Assembly (NCBI GenBank): GCA_946479435.1
Contig: CAMLFX010000037.1
Span: forward strand, 1-27,765
DNA: 27,765 nucleotides
From: an uncultured Sphingobacteriales bacterium
GTDB lineage: Bacteria; Bacteroidota; Bacteroidia; Chitinophagales; Chitinophagaceae
Direction of reading: 5' to 3'
Positions 8,616 to 17,655 of the stretch are shown one piece after another. The notes beneath the pieces are model-generated. The model saw only the letters and a list, made by a program, of their open reading frames with translations, searched no databases and was not told the origin of the DNA. The position numbers and the translations under genes were made by a program. Position 1 is the first letter of the stretch. Each line of letters opens with the position of its first letter.

Positions 8616-10354
8616 TGAGTGCTTTTTGCGATATATCAATAACCACGGGTACAAATAAATTACCGCTGATAAGAACAGGTAACAGGGAATGGATAAATGT
8701 TATTAGTAATGAGCAATTAAAATTAAATATTAGCAAACCTGAGGAGGAGCGCAATACATTTTACCAGCACTATACTCATGAGGGCAATACGCTTATTGTG
8801 ATAGGCCAGTTTTATGAACCCGTAAATTTAAACCAGCTTCTGTTCGATTGCCTGGCGCATGTATATAAAGACGAGCACTTTAAGGATCCCGCAGGGCACT
8901 ATATATTATTTGTACACGACCGTAAAAATAACATTCATGTCTTTACTAATCGTTTAGGTACCTACCACGCCTATTGGAAAAAAGAGGCTAATAATAATAT
9001 GGTTGCAACCTCGTACATGAATCTTATAAACTGTACGAATAACAAATCGCTAGACTGGGAGGCTATTGCCGGATTTTTTGCAATGGGTTATTTCCCTGAA
9101 GATAAAACCTACCTGCAATGCATCAAGGTATTCGAACCGGCATCGTGTTATACATTTGATTATGACTTGAAGCTTCTACATCAAAAAAGGTACTGGCATT
9201 GGTCTTACCACCCATCTTCGTACACGCAAGGTGAGAACATACAGCGGGTTGATAAAGTCTTGAATCAATCATTATCTCATTCACTTAGAAATAGAAAAGT
9301 GGCCCTTCCTCTGTCCGGTGGCCTCGATTCCAGAACTTTAGCAGGTATAATTACCAGGCAAGAAAGTAAAACATATAGAAGCTTATGGGCTTATTCATAC
9401 GGTTATAGCGGTAGCTCTATAGAAACACGTATTGCCGGCCAGGTGGCCAAAGCCAGGCAAATAGATTTCGACAGCTATGTAGTGCCGGCTTATTTGTTTG
9501 ATAAAATGGATACGATAACTGAATCGATCGATCTATTTGCTTATGTGGATGGTGCAAGACAGGCAAGTATGCTTGAGGAACTAGACCGGCATGCAGATGT
9601 TGTAGTTGGCGGCCACTGGGGCGATGTTTGGTTTGACAATATTGCGGTCAATACAGAAATGGATATGACTGATTATTTCCACAAGAAAATACTGAAACGC
9701 GGTAGCAATTGGTTGCTGAATGAAATATGTGCACTGCACATACACGAGCCGCAAAAGAAAGTAGCGGCATATTTTAATGCTTACCTTGATCGGTATGAGC
9801 ATATAAAAGATAAAGCCTACAAGCTAAAGGCATATAAAACCGATCAATGGTCGTTTCGCTGGGCGGCAGTTGGTGTACGTATGTACCAGGCTGCAGTAAT
9901 GCCGGTTTTGCCGTTTTATGATAACCGTATTGTTGATGTATTTGCAACTATAAATAACGAGCAACTTATTGGCAGGAAATTACAGATAGAATTGCTGAAG
10001 AGAAACTACCCTGAACTAGCAGCCATAAAATGGCAAGACTACGAAAGCAATTTGTATCTATATAAATACCTCAATAACCGCAATCTTATCTATCGTGCAT
10101 TTAAAAAAATTAAACGCATGCTGTCTAAGCAACCCGCCATTATTCGAAATTGGGAATTGTTTTATTTAAACCCTGAAGGTCGCAGGCAATTGCAGAGTAT
10201 ATTAATAGATGAGGGTGTACTGGATAATATAGTTGCCAAACAAAAGGTGCAAGCTTTGTTAAATGATTTTTATAAACATCCTACCGCTGCCAATGGTTAT
10301 ACTATTTCAATGCTCCACACATTTGCTCAATTCATGAAACGGTTGAATGGCTGA
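8615..10354 (+). CDS. Asparagine-synthetase-like protein lacking the glutaminase Cys
   Basis: A 579-residue AsnB-superfamily protein. The C-terminal ATP-pyrophosphatase domain has an intact PP-loop, SGGLDS (residues 234-239), and a downstream GGHWGDVWFDN segment where AsnB has its Gly/Asp-rich loop. The N-terminal 200 residues keep a class-II amidotransferase-like outline (IGQFYEP, FTNRLGTYHAYW resembling the RDRxGxxPLYY strand). True glutaminases need Cys at position 2; here the start is M-S-A-F-C and nothing upstream can supply it, because a TAA at 8594 closes the frame. The protein could use free ammonia or another amine. In polysaccharide loci AsnB-like proteins such as WbpS are linked to amidation of uronic acids; the TviB/WbpO-type dehydrogenase upstream makes that attractive but unproven. 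GTG start; one-base and eight-base overlaps with neighbours. Confidence 0.82.
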   Translation: MSAFCDISITTGTNKLPLIRTGNREWINVISNEQLKLNISKPEEERNTFYQHYTHEGNTLIVIGQFYEPVNLNQLLFDCLAHVYKDEHFKDPAGHYILFVHDRKNNIHVFTNRLGTYHAYWKKEANNNMVATSYMNLINCTNNKSLDWEAIAGFFAMGYFPEDKTYLQCIKVFEPASCYTFDYDLKLLHQKRYWHWSYHPSSYTQGENIQRVDKVLNQSLSHSLRNRKVALPLSGGLDSRTLAGIITRQESKTYRSLWAYSYGYSGSSIETRIAGQVAKARQIDFDSYVVPAYLFDKMDTITESIDLFAYVDGARQASMLEELDRHADVVVGGHWGDVWFDNIAVNTEMDMTDYFHKKILKRGSNWLLNEICALHIHEPQKKVAAYFNAYLDRYEHIKDKAYKLKAYKTDQWSFRWAAVGVRMYQAAVMPVLPFYDNRIVDVFATINNEQLIGRKLQIELLKRNYPELAAIKWQDYESNLYLYKYLNNRNLIYRAFKKIKRMLSKQPAIIRNWELFYLNPEGRRQLQSILIDEGVLDNIVAKQKVQALLNDFYKHPTAANGYTISMLHTFAQFMKRLNG

Positions 10355-11528
10355 TAAGTTGAAAATATTATCTGTAATGCACCATGTGCCATTACAATCA
10401 GGTTTCCTGGCTGAAAAGTTTGTCCGTTTAGGTGAATATGCAGATATGCATATGTTAGTTTGGGATACAAAAGCGCATGCAAGCGAATTTGAAAAACGGT
10501 ATAAAATTTCTCAAAAAAAGGTACATACCGGTATATATAATAAAACAGGGGTAACCACTAGCATCTTATCACTCCTTTACCTGTTTATTTTCAATGCGCG
10601 CATCCGTACTTATATAGCCAAAGGTTCTCTTACCTATAACATAAAAAAGATACTGAAGTACCTGCCTGTTTTTTTTGTAAAACCTGATATTATACATTTT
10701 GAGTTTGGGACACTGGCAAAAGATATCATTATGCTAAAGCGACTGACAAATGCCAAAATGGTTGTTAGTTTTCGTGGTTATGATATGTACTATGTAGGGC
10801 TGGATGACAGAGACTATTATAAAGATGTATGGGGTTGTGCAGATGGCCTTCATTTTTTAGGAAATGATTTAAGACAATATGCAGCAAAAAGAGGCTATTC
10901 AGGGAATACTCTTGAAGCCATTATTCCTCCTGCTGTAGATGTAGATTTCTTTCAAAGCAATGAAGCGCCAATTGCAACTAACGAAATAAAAATAGTTAGT
11001 GTAGGAAGATTAACATGGCGAAAGGGGTATGACTATGCATTGCAGGCCATGAAGCTGCTAAAAGAGAGGAGGATTCCATTTCAGTATACAATTATTGGTC
11101 ACGGTGAACATTTGCAGGCCATACAATTCATGATAGCAGAATTTGGTTTGGAAGAGCATGTACATTTAAAAGGTTCGTTGGATAAGGCACAGATAAAATC
11201 AGAATTGAATAAGTCGGACGTATTTCTTCAAGCATCTGTTTCCGAAGGTTTTTGTAATGCAGTGATAGAAGCACAAGCGATGGGACTGCCTGTTGTATGC
11301 ACAGATGCAGGGGGATTGCCTGAAAATGTAGAGGAAAATATAACAGGCTTTATCGTTCCTAAATGGGATGCCAAGGCTATTGCAGATAAAATAGAATGGT
11401 GTCATCATAACAGAACTGCATTAACTGAAACAGGTAAGCATGGCGCAAAACGTGCTCATGAAAAATTCAATATTAAAGACCAGGTGAAATCATTCATTGA
11501 TTTGTATAATAGCGTTCATGCATACTGA
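10347..11528 (+). CDS. Glycosyltransferase family 4 protein (WcaL/AmsK-like)
   Basis: A 393-residue GT-B enzyme resembling the colanic-acid WcaL/AmsK group. The N-domain contains IIHFEFGTLAKD and the VSFRGYDMYYVG segment, equivalent to the H-x-HFG and FHGxD motifs of that group. The donor domain opens with IKIVSVGRLTWRKGYDYAL, and the EX7E motif is complete in SEGFCNAVIEAQAMGLPVV followed by the TDAGGLPE loop. It starts with ATG eight bases inside the AsnB-like gene, and its end overlaps the next gene by 11 bases. It should add a sugar to the undecaprenyl-linked intermediate on the cytoplasmic membrane face. The family is sure; donor sugar unknown. Confidence 0.9.
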   Translation: MADKLKILSVMHHVPLQSGFLAEKFVRLGEYADMHMLVWDTKAHASEFEKRYKISQKKVHTGIYNKTGVTTSILSLLYLFIFNARIRTYIAKGSLTYNIKKILKYLPVFFVKPDIIHFEFGTLAKDIIMLKRLTNAKMVVSFRGYDMYYVGLDDRDYYKDVWGCADGLHFLGNDLRQYAAKRGYSGNTLEAIIPPAVDVDFFQSNEAPIATNEIKIVSVGRLTWRKGYDYALQAMKLLKERRIPFQYTIIGHGEHLQAIQFMIAEFGLEEHVHLKGSLDKAQIKSELNKSDVFLQASVSEGFCNAVIEAQAMGLPVVCTDAGGLPENVEENITGFIVPKWDAKAIADKIEWCHHNRTALTETGKHGAKRAHEKFNIKDQVKSFIDLYNSVHAY

Positions 11529-13146
11529 TAACATAGCTATAGCGTCTTTCCCTTGTACTGAAACTAACCGGCAATATCATTTTTCTGAGCAATGGAGCTT
11601 ATCCTGTGATGTGTCTGTATTTATACAGCAGTTGAAGCAAGTAGTAAATGATACTAAGTGCGACTGGTTGCTTGTATGGGATATGGCTAAGGAATTGCCA
11701 TCATCTGAATTACTGAACAAGCTGATACAGGCCAAAGTAGATGTATGGCATACAGGAATAAAGATGGGTTTAGCAGGATTGCCCGATGTAATGAATTATG
11801 TTGACCCAACCTGGATGTATAATAAAGACGCCGGCGAAAACGTTGAACATTCATCTTTTCGGCTGAGTATAAAAGCATGTTTGATACGAGTGAATATACT
11901 TCGCGTGTTTATTCAGCATCTGGAAGTTTATTCATCGGTTGAAGCACTGGGGCTTGCATTAGGATATGCGATGTTCAAGTCGGGTTGCATTATGCGTTAT
12001 CATCCACAACTTATAGGTGACATAAAACAACCTGTCATTCTTAACATCAAAGACGAGTGGATATTCGCTAGACAATTCTATGCTTCAAAATGGCATGTGT
12101 GGATATTGTTAAACAGACCGGGATTTGCCAGTAATTTAAATGCTTATCTCAGCACTTCAAATATTTCGTATAAAAAACTAAAGCCTTTTATACATCCCTC
12201 CGATACTTCAACAGCAGATACTTTTTATAAATCGGTTTCCGTATTAGCACCAACACTAAAGCGATATCCATACTTAATTAGTGAGTTAAAGCAACTGAGT
12301 GTACAAACAATACCCCCTCATGAAGTATTAATAACAGACCAGACGGATATTGAAGAGAGGCAAACTTTACCAATCGAAGATTACCCTAAACTCAATATTA
12401 AATACTATCCACAGCAAGAGAAAGGCCAATGCTTAGCATGGAATAAATTGCTTACTGAAGCTACTGGCGAATATGTACTATTCTTCGGCGATGATGCAGA
12501 TCATATTACACCCGATTTTATTGAGAAGTTACTATATACAGCACAGCAGTTTAATGCAGATATGGTGGCGTCAAACGTAATAGAGATAGGTACAACCGAA
12601 CAACCGGTAAATCCATACTATTATGTCTCAGATACCTTCCCTATTACGCTTATAAGAAAGAGTGTGCTAGATAATACAGGCTATATGGATATGTTCTTCA
12701 ACAAAAATATCCGTGCCGATCAGGATCTTGCCATGCGCTGTCACTTACATGGTACGCTTATGATATTCAATCCAAGTGCAACCATACATCATCACCGTGC
12801 ACCTGTTGGTGGTCTCCGGGCACATAAAGCAAGAGTGATTACGAATTTTATGTCGAAGAATTCCATTACAAAATTTGTAGTACCTACCTCATCGGAATTG
12901 TATCTGGTAATGAAATATTTCAATGCTAAACAGTTCAAAAGTTTTGTACGCATCAAATATTTCAACCAGCTAATGGTGAATGGAAATATACTCAGAAAAC
13001 TGGCGAAGCTATTTGTCTTTGCTTTTAAATATTCTGTTATCAATAAACAATACCGTAAAAACCTGGAATCGGCTGAGCAAGCATTTACAGCATCAAAATC
13101 TGGTAATATGCAGTTGCATACTTATGAGGGTATTACAAGTAATTGA
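11518..13146 (+). CDS. Glycosyltransferase family 2 protein with extra N-terminal domain
   Basis: A 542-residue protein with a GT-A (GT2) domain in its second half. VSVLAPTLKRYPYL (from about residue 239) is the first strand, FFGDDADH (322-329) holds the metal/nucleotide DxD-type motif, and RADQDLAMR (399-407) is the ED/QD-type acceptor-site motif. The first 235 residues are not a standard GT2 region. They contain DWLLVWDMAKELPSSELL and a later YAMFKSGCIMRYHP, which look like remnants of a second GT-A domain without a DxD. The ATG at 11518 is preferred over TTG 11497 because it gives a normal soluble N-terminus and a smaller overlap. The last 100 residues are basic and may touch the membrane. 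Confidence 0.85.
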   Translation: MHTDNIAIASFPCTETNRQYHFSEQWSLSCDVSVFIQQLKQVVNDTKCDWLLVWDMAKELPSSELLNKLIQAKVDVWHTGIKMGLAGLPDVMNYVDPTWMYNKDAGENVEHSSFRLSIKACLIRVNILRVFIQHLEVYSSVEALGLALGYAMFKSGCIMRYHPQLIGDIKQPVILNIKDEWIFARQFYASKWHVWILLNRPGFASNLNAYLSTSNISYKKLKPFIHPSDTSTADTFYKSVSVLAPTLKRYPYLISELKQLSVQTIPPHEVLITDQTDIEERQTLPIEDYPKLNIKYYPQQEKGQCLAWNKLLTEATGEYVLFFGDDADHITPDFIEKLLYTAQQFNADMVASNVIEIGTTEQPVNPYYYVSDTFPITLIRKSVLDNTGYMDMFFNKNIRADQDLAMRCHLHGTLMIFNPSATIHHHRAPVGGLRAHKARVITNFMSKNSITKFVVPTSSELYLVMKYFNAKQFKSFVRIKYFNQLMVNGNILRKLAKLFVFAFKYSVINKQYRKNLESAEQAFTASKSGNMQLHTYEGITSN

Positions 13147-14152
13147 TACTTTAAACATCGGTGGTGCTGAAAAAGTTTTAGTCACCATAAATAATTTGTT
13201 GGCACAAAAAGCCATTTATAGCGATGTATTGTTGTTAACAGGTAATGGGCCATTAACAAACGAGCTAATAGAAGGCACTAAAATTTTTTCGCTGCATAGG
13301 CGACAAAAATTTTCGTATAAAAAAATGTACGAGGCACATACTATATGTAAAGGTTATGATCTGATCCATGTACACATGCGGCACTGCTATGCATATATCA
13401 GGTTATTGCAGTTAATTTTTAAAGGCACGTATAAAGTTATCCTTCACGATCATTTTGGAGATATAGAAATAAATAAGGATGTACCTTTCTCGTTATCGGG
13501 TATCTTCAAACCAAAGTATTACATAGGTGTTAGCCCAACATTAGTACAATGGGCTAAACAATTTTTAAAGATTACTGATAAGAACTGCTTTCTGTTGATG
13601 AATACAGTTACCCCTTCAAAATCAAAAAAAGCGAATAAATCTAGACGCACCAATAAAATAATGTTGGTAAGCAATATAAGGCCAACAAAAAATATTGAGT
13701 TTGCTATTAAGTTAGTAGCAAGTGCAGGTTATAAACTTACTATTTACGGCAATCGCGAAAGTGAAGGCTATTTTCATGCTATTAAAGAACTGTGCGATGA
13801 GCATAGATTTTCTATACGGGAGGGAATAACTGACCTAGCTAACGAATACCCTAAATACGATATGGCCATACATTGCAGCAGATCAGAAACCGGGCCATTA
13901 GTTTTGCTGGAATATATGTCGCGTTCCATGCCGTTTCTTTCATATAACACCGGTGCAGTTGCTGATGCTATCGCCACACAGCTACCAATCTATTTTATTG
14001 ATAATTTTCAAACCGGTGAGTGGCAGCGTAGCATACAGGCAATACTAGCTAAAGAAGAGCACGCTGAACTTGTTGATGCGTTCAATAAATTTTTCTCGCC
14101 TGAAAAGTATATAGATAATTGTCTGCACATTTACCAAAGCGTAAACTCTTAG
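13124..14152 (+). CDS. Glycosyltransferase family 4 protein
   Basis: A 342-residue GT-B enzyme. It begins MRVLQVIDTLNIGGAEKVL, the classic GT4 opening with the GGAEK turn, which fixes the start at ATG 13124. Extending to in-frame codons at 12980 would add about 48 residues unlike any family member. The donor domain begins near NKIMLVSNIRPTKNIEFAI, and the EX7E motif is present in SETGPLVLLEYMSRSMP. It overlaps the GT2 gene by 23 bases and is itself overlapped 34 bases by the next gene. At 342 residues it is on the short side for GT4 but complete. Likely one of the repeat-unit assembly enzymes; specificity unknown. Confidence 0.9.
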   Translation: MRVLQVIDTLNIGGAEKVLVTINNLLAQKAIYSDVLLLTGNGPLTNELIEGTKIFSLHRRQKFSYKKMYEAHTICKGYDLIHVHMRHCYAYIRLLQLIFKGTYKVILHDHFGDIEINKDVPFSLSGIFKPKYYIGVSPTLVQWAKQFLKITDKNCFLLMNTVTPSKSKKANKSRRTNKIMLVSNIRPTKNIEFAIKLVASAGYKLTIYGNRESEGYFHAIKELCDEHRFSIREGITDLANEYPKYDMAIHCSRSETGPLVLLEYMSRSMPFLSYNTGAVADAIATQLPIYFIDNFQTGEWQRSIQAILAKEEHAELVDAFNKFFSPEKYIDNCLHIYQSVNS

Positions 14153-15252
14153 TAGTTTCTGATACCGCTTTGTATAAGCGTGGCAATAGTGTATATGGTT
14201 TTGGCCCCGTTGTTCGCGAGTTGAAAGAATTGAGCATGCTGTTCGATGAAATTGTATGGCTAGGTTGTATTGAGCAAGAACAACTATATGCAGATACGCC
14301 GGTAGATGACCCCAAGATAAAATGCGTATTGATGCCGTCGGTAAGGAACAATCAATTCAATGCATTGCATGTGTTATTTGCCTATCCTATTTTCCTTATA
14401 AATATTTTCAGGTATCTAATCACCGCCACATACGTTCATACGCGCGGCCCATCGCATCCTGCCCTTATAAGTATCCTATATTCTTTCTTTGATAACAAAA
14501 GAATATACTGGCATAAATACGCAGGCGATTGGACAATAACTAATGCGCCATATACATATAAGTTACAACGGTCTTTATTGAAAAAGCTGCGTCGTAAGAA
14601 TGTGCGTATTACAATAAATGGTAAGGAAAATAACAGGTCTGCAAATATTCTTGTATTCGAGAATCCGGCTATATATAAGCACGAATTAAATGGCAAAAAG
14701 TTCGAAAAAATTTTTCATGGCAAACTCAACATACTATTTGTAGGGAATCTTACGGAAGCGAAAGGCATATTAAAAATATTAGAAGCATTTGCAGTAAACA
14801 GCATTTCAGATCGTTTTGGAGAATTAATAATAGCTGGTGATGGTGAACTGATGCCGGTTGTGAAGGCAGCAGCCAATGCTTCTGACAGAATAAAAGTGCT
14901 TGGTTATCTAGATAGAAGTGTATTGCAGGAATACTATAAAAGTTGTCATCTTCTTCTATTGCCGAGCCGCAGTGAAGGTTTCCCAAAAGTGATAGCCGAG
15001 GCGGCGGCGCATGGTTGTATACCCATTGTGTCCGATATTTCAAACATATCTGTTTATGTTCATGACAATAGCAATGGTTTTTTAATGAGGGATACTTCGA
15101 GTGAGGGAATAGCAGCGATGCTCAATAATATTGCAGGTAGGGATGGAGAAACATTAAGTCAGATAAGTAACATCGCAATATCAATGGCGGGGCTGTTTAC
15201 CTACGAACGATTTGCACAACGGATAAAGGAAGAAATATTTCCAATACAATAA
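14119..15252 (+). CDS. Glycosyltransferase family 4 protein
   Basis: A 377-residue GT-B enzyme. The N-terminal strand KLLVVSDTALYKRGN is followed by a conserved helix, and the donor domain opens with KLNILFVGNLTEAKGILKIL. The EX7E motif is complete in SEGFPKVIAEAAAHGCIPIV. The start is TTG at 14119; an in-frame TAA at 14116 lies immediately upstream and there is no ATG until well inside the first domain, so the non-ATG start is forced. The first 34 bases lie inside the previous gene, in another frame, an arrangement that favours coupled translation. The wzy-like gene follows after two bases. Family is sure; substrate not readable. Confidence 0.88.
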   Translation: MSAHLPKRKLLVVSDTALYKRGNSVYGFGPVVRELKELSMLFDEIVWLGCIEQEQLYADTPVDDPKIKCVLMPSVRNNQFNALHVLFAYPIFLINIFRYLITATYVHTRGPSHPALISILYSFFDNKRIYWHKYAGDWTITNAPYTYKLQRSLLKKLRRKNVRITINGKENNRSANILVFENPAIYKHELNGKKFEKIFHGKLNILFVGNLTEAKGILKILEAFAVNSISDRFGELIIAGDGELMPVVKAAANASDRIKVLGYLDRSVLQEYYKSCHLLLLPSRSEGFPKVIAEAAAHGCIPIVSDISNISVYVHDNSNGFLMRDTSSEGIAAMLNNIAGRDGETLSQISNIAISMAGLFTYERFAQRIKEEIFPIQ

Positions 15253-15254
15253 CA

Positions 15255-16649
15255 TTGCAGAAAACGACAGAAGATATTAAACCCGCTACTGGTTTAACCC
15301 CCTTGCAGGTGGGCCTGGTTGTGTTAGCAGGTTTACTTCAATTTATACTGCCACATACACTCACAGCAATTTGGGTATTGGTTATTATACTCTCATTTAC
15401 CGCACTTGTAAAAGACAGGCCTGAATGGATATGGTATTGTATAGCAGCATCGCCGGGCATAGAAGTATGGGCGCGTATGAGCCGGGCGCCATATATACCC
15501 GATGAAGTTGGCAAATACTTCCTGGCTTATGCTGTATTACTGCTATTCATTCATCATGTTTTCAGGCGGTCGGAGAAACCGGTGTACCATACAGGCCTCA
15601 TTGTGTTTCTATTGTTAGTACCCAGTCTTATAGCCGGTATCGCAACCTTCGATGTACAGCAATGGGTATTTAATGTTTTAGGCCTGCTCGATTTATGCGC
15701 GCTACTTTTCCTTGCAGCACGCGAGCGTTGGCACATAGAACAATTTTGCCGTGTACTGCAAATGGCCTTATTGCCAATAGTGGCAATGGTTATATATATT
15801 ACTATCAAGTCGCCCGGTATAGATGAGATGGAATTTGCATTGAAGTCTAATAGCGGTGCGGCAGGTGGTTTTGGAAGCAACCAGATCTCAACAATACTCG
15901 GTGTAGGTGTGGTACTAACTATGCTGTTACAATTGCTGCACCGTCCGTTATTCGCTATAAAATGGGCAAATTACTTATTACTGTTTTATTTGCTGTTTCG
16001 CGATTTGCTTACTTTTTCAAGAGGAGGGGTGCTGGTAGCAGTAATCAGTATTCTGGTAGCTTTATATCCATTCATATTTCAAAGCGTACGCTCGTTCATA
16101 CGTTATTCAGCATTGTTCATATTTTTATTACTGGCCGGGTTTTTAGTGTTCACTAAGGTGAATGACCTGACCGATAATATGCTTTTATTAAGGTACGAGG
16201 GCGAAACGCAGGGTACCTTAAGTGGCTCGCGCGAAAAAACATGGGATACTTTCCTGTCGGGCAGGGGTACGATTGTATCATCGGACATTGATATTTTTCT
16301 AGATAATCCTATACTGGGTGCCGGCCCCGGGGGGGGCAGAAGGCTAAGGGAAAAGTATGGTTACGCTGCATACGCAGCTCATACAGAATTTTCAAGGCTG
16401 TTAAGCGAGCATGGCTTAGGTGGATTAATAATAATTTTTGTGCTTATTGCTTTCCCTTTTGTTTGGATACGAAAGCAAAAAATAACGGTTTGGAAAGGTG
16501 TGCTTTCTTCGCTGTTTGTTATGGCGGTACTTACTACTTTCCATGCGGCCATGCGTACCAATGTTATGCCGGTATTCTACGCATTGGCTGCAATACCTGT
16601 TCTCTATTACATAGAACGTGAAGAAGACAAGAATACTTTACCTGGGTAA
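15255..16649 (+). CDS. wzy: O-antigen polymerase/ligase family membrane protein (probable Wzy)
   Basis: A 464-residue polytopic membrane protein with about ten to twelve hydrophobic helices and the large periplasmic loop of the Wzy_C (WaaL/Wzy) family. After helix LLFYLLFRDLLTFSRGGVL comes the loop with SGREKTWDTF, NPILGAGPGG and AAHTEFSRLLSEHGLGG, the most conserved part of the family. In a locus with Wzx, Wzc and OPX it is best read as the polymerase that joins repeat units in the periplasm; a ligase role cannot be excluded from sequence. The TTG start at 15255 is the only reasonable one, since the first in-frame ATG lies about 75 residues in and would delete two helices. The last 32 bases overlap the next gene. 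Confidence 0.85.
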   Translation: MQKTTEDIKPATGLTPLQVGLVVLAGLLQFILPHTLTAIWVLVIILSFTALVKDRPEWIWYCIAASPGIEVWARMSRAPYIPDEVGKYFLAYAVLLLFIHHVFRRSEKPVYHTGLIVFLLLVPSLIAGIATFDVQQWVFNVLGLLDLCALLFLAARERWHIEQFCRVLQMALLPIVAMVIYITIKSPGIDEMEFALKSNSGAAGGFGSNQISTILGVGVVLTMLLQLLHRPLFAIKWANYLLLFYLLFRDLLTFSRGGVLVAVISILVALYPFIFQSVRSFIRYSALFIFLLLAGFLVFTKVNDLTDNMLLLRYEGETQGTLSGSREKTWDTFLSGRGTIVSSDIDIFLDNPILGAGPGGGRRLREKYGYAAYAAHTEFSRLLSEHGLGGLIIIFVLIAFPFVWIRKQKITVWKGVLSSLFVMAVLTTFHAAMRTNVMPVFYALAAIPVLYYIEREEDKNTLPG

Positions 16650-17655
16650 TCGTTTATCTCATAAAGGGTTTACCCCAACTGCTATCGAGCAACTGGGCCC
16701 ATTACTGGAGCAGGAAGGTTATGAAATTACTTATGCCAGTAGCATGAGTAATAAAGTGTCACGCCTTGTAGATATAATTTCAGCCATTCTGAAAAACAGG
16801 AATAAGGTAGATGTTGTGCTGATCGACACTTACAGTACTGCTGCTTTTTACTTTGCCTCGGCAGCAGCACTTATTTGTAAAAAAATTGGCTTGCCGTATA
16901 TACCTATTCTGCATGGTGGTAATTTACCTAACCGAATGGTTAATTCACAGCAGCTTTCTAAACAACTATTTGCAAATAGCTATACCAATGTGGCTGTTTC
17001 ACCTTACCTGCAAAAGCAATTGCAACAACATGGGTATGCAGAAACGTTGATACCTAATAGCCTGCATTTGGCAGATTATCCTTTTTATGAAAGGATAAGC
17101 CCCAGGCCCAACTTACTATGGGTGCGGTCGTTTCATAAAATATATGATCCGCAGATGGCTTTACAGGTGTTAAATAAGATAGTAATAAAATATCCTGAGG
17201 CCAGGCTAACTATGGTTGGCCCCGATAAAGATGGCACGCTTCAAAAATGTAAAGACATGGCCCTGCAACTTGGCATATCACATAAAGTGAAATTCACAGG
17301 TATGCTTACTAAACAAGAGTGGGTAGGGCTTGCTGCCGGTCACGATATATTCATCAATACATCTACCGTAGATAATATGCCTTTCAGCATTATTGAAGCA
17401 ATGGCAATGGGTATGATAATAATTAGTACTAATGTAGGCGGCATTCCTTACCTGGTCAATAATTCAAATGGCTATATGGTTGATAGCGGAGATATTGACG
17501 GAATGGTAAAATGTATTGGAAATATTTTGGAAAAGCATGATGATGTAATGCATAGTAAGCATGGACGTGCAACTGCTGAACAGTACGATTGGGATACAGT
17601 AAAAAAAAGCTGGGTTGACTTATTACATAAAATAAAGGATGAGCATGAAGCCTGA
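16618..17655 (+). CDS. Glycosyltransferase family 4 protein
   Basis: A 345-residue GT-B enzyme. The start is GTG at 16618, six bases after an in-frame TAG at 16612, so no upstream ATG is possible. The N-domain shows TRILYLGNRLSHKGF and VVLIDTYSTAAFYF, then PYIPILHGGNLP. The donor domain starts at NLLWVRSFHKIYDPQMAL, and the EX7E position reads DNMPFSIIEAMAMGM, with Asp in place of the first Glu, a conservative change also found in other members. It overlaps the wzy-like gene by 32 bases and the CapK-like gene by 11. Probably a repeat-unit assembly enzyme of the cytoplasmic membrane face. Confidence 0.88.
   Translation: MKKTRILYLGNRLSHKGFTPTAIEQLGPLLEQEGYEITYASSMSNKVSRLVDIISAILKNRNKVDVVLIDTYSTAAFYFASAAALICKKIGLPYIPILHGGNLPNRMVNSQQLSKQLFANSYTNVAVSPYLQKQLQQHGYAETLIPNSLHLADYPFYERISPRPNLLWVRSFHKIYDPQMALQVLNKIVIKYPEARLTMVGPDKDGTLQKCKDMALQLGISHKVKFTGMLTKQEWVGLAAGHDIFINTSTVDNMPFSIIEAMAMGMIIISTNVGGIPYLVNNSNGYMVDSGDIDGMVKCIGNILEKHDDVMHSKHGRATAEQYDWDTVKKSWVDLLHKIKDEHEA

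Noticed and set aside
11497..11517. TTG start for the GT2 gene adding seven residues
   Set aside because: ATG 11518 is in frame, reduces overlap with the previous gene and gives a normal N-terminus.
12980..13123. 48-residue N-terminal extension of the glycosyltransferase that starts at 13124
   Set aside because: The conserved GT4 opening begins at ATG 13124 and the extension lies inside the GT2 gene with no family resemblance.
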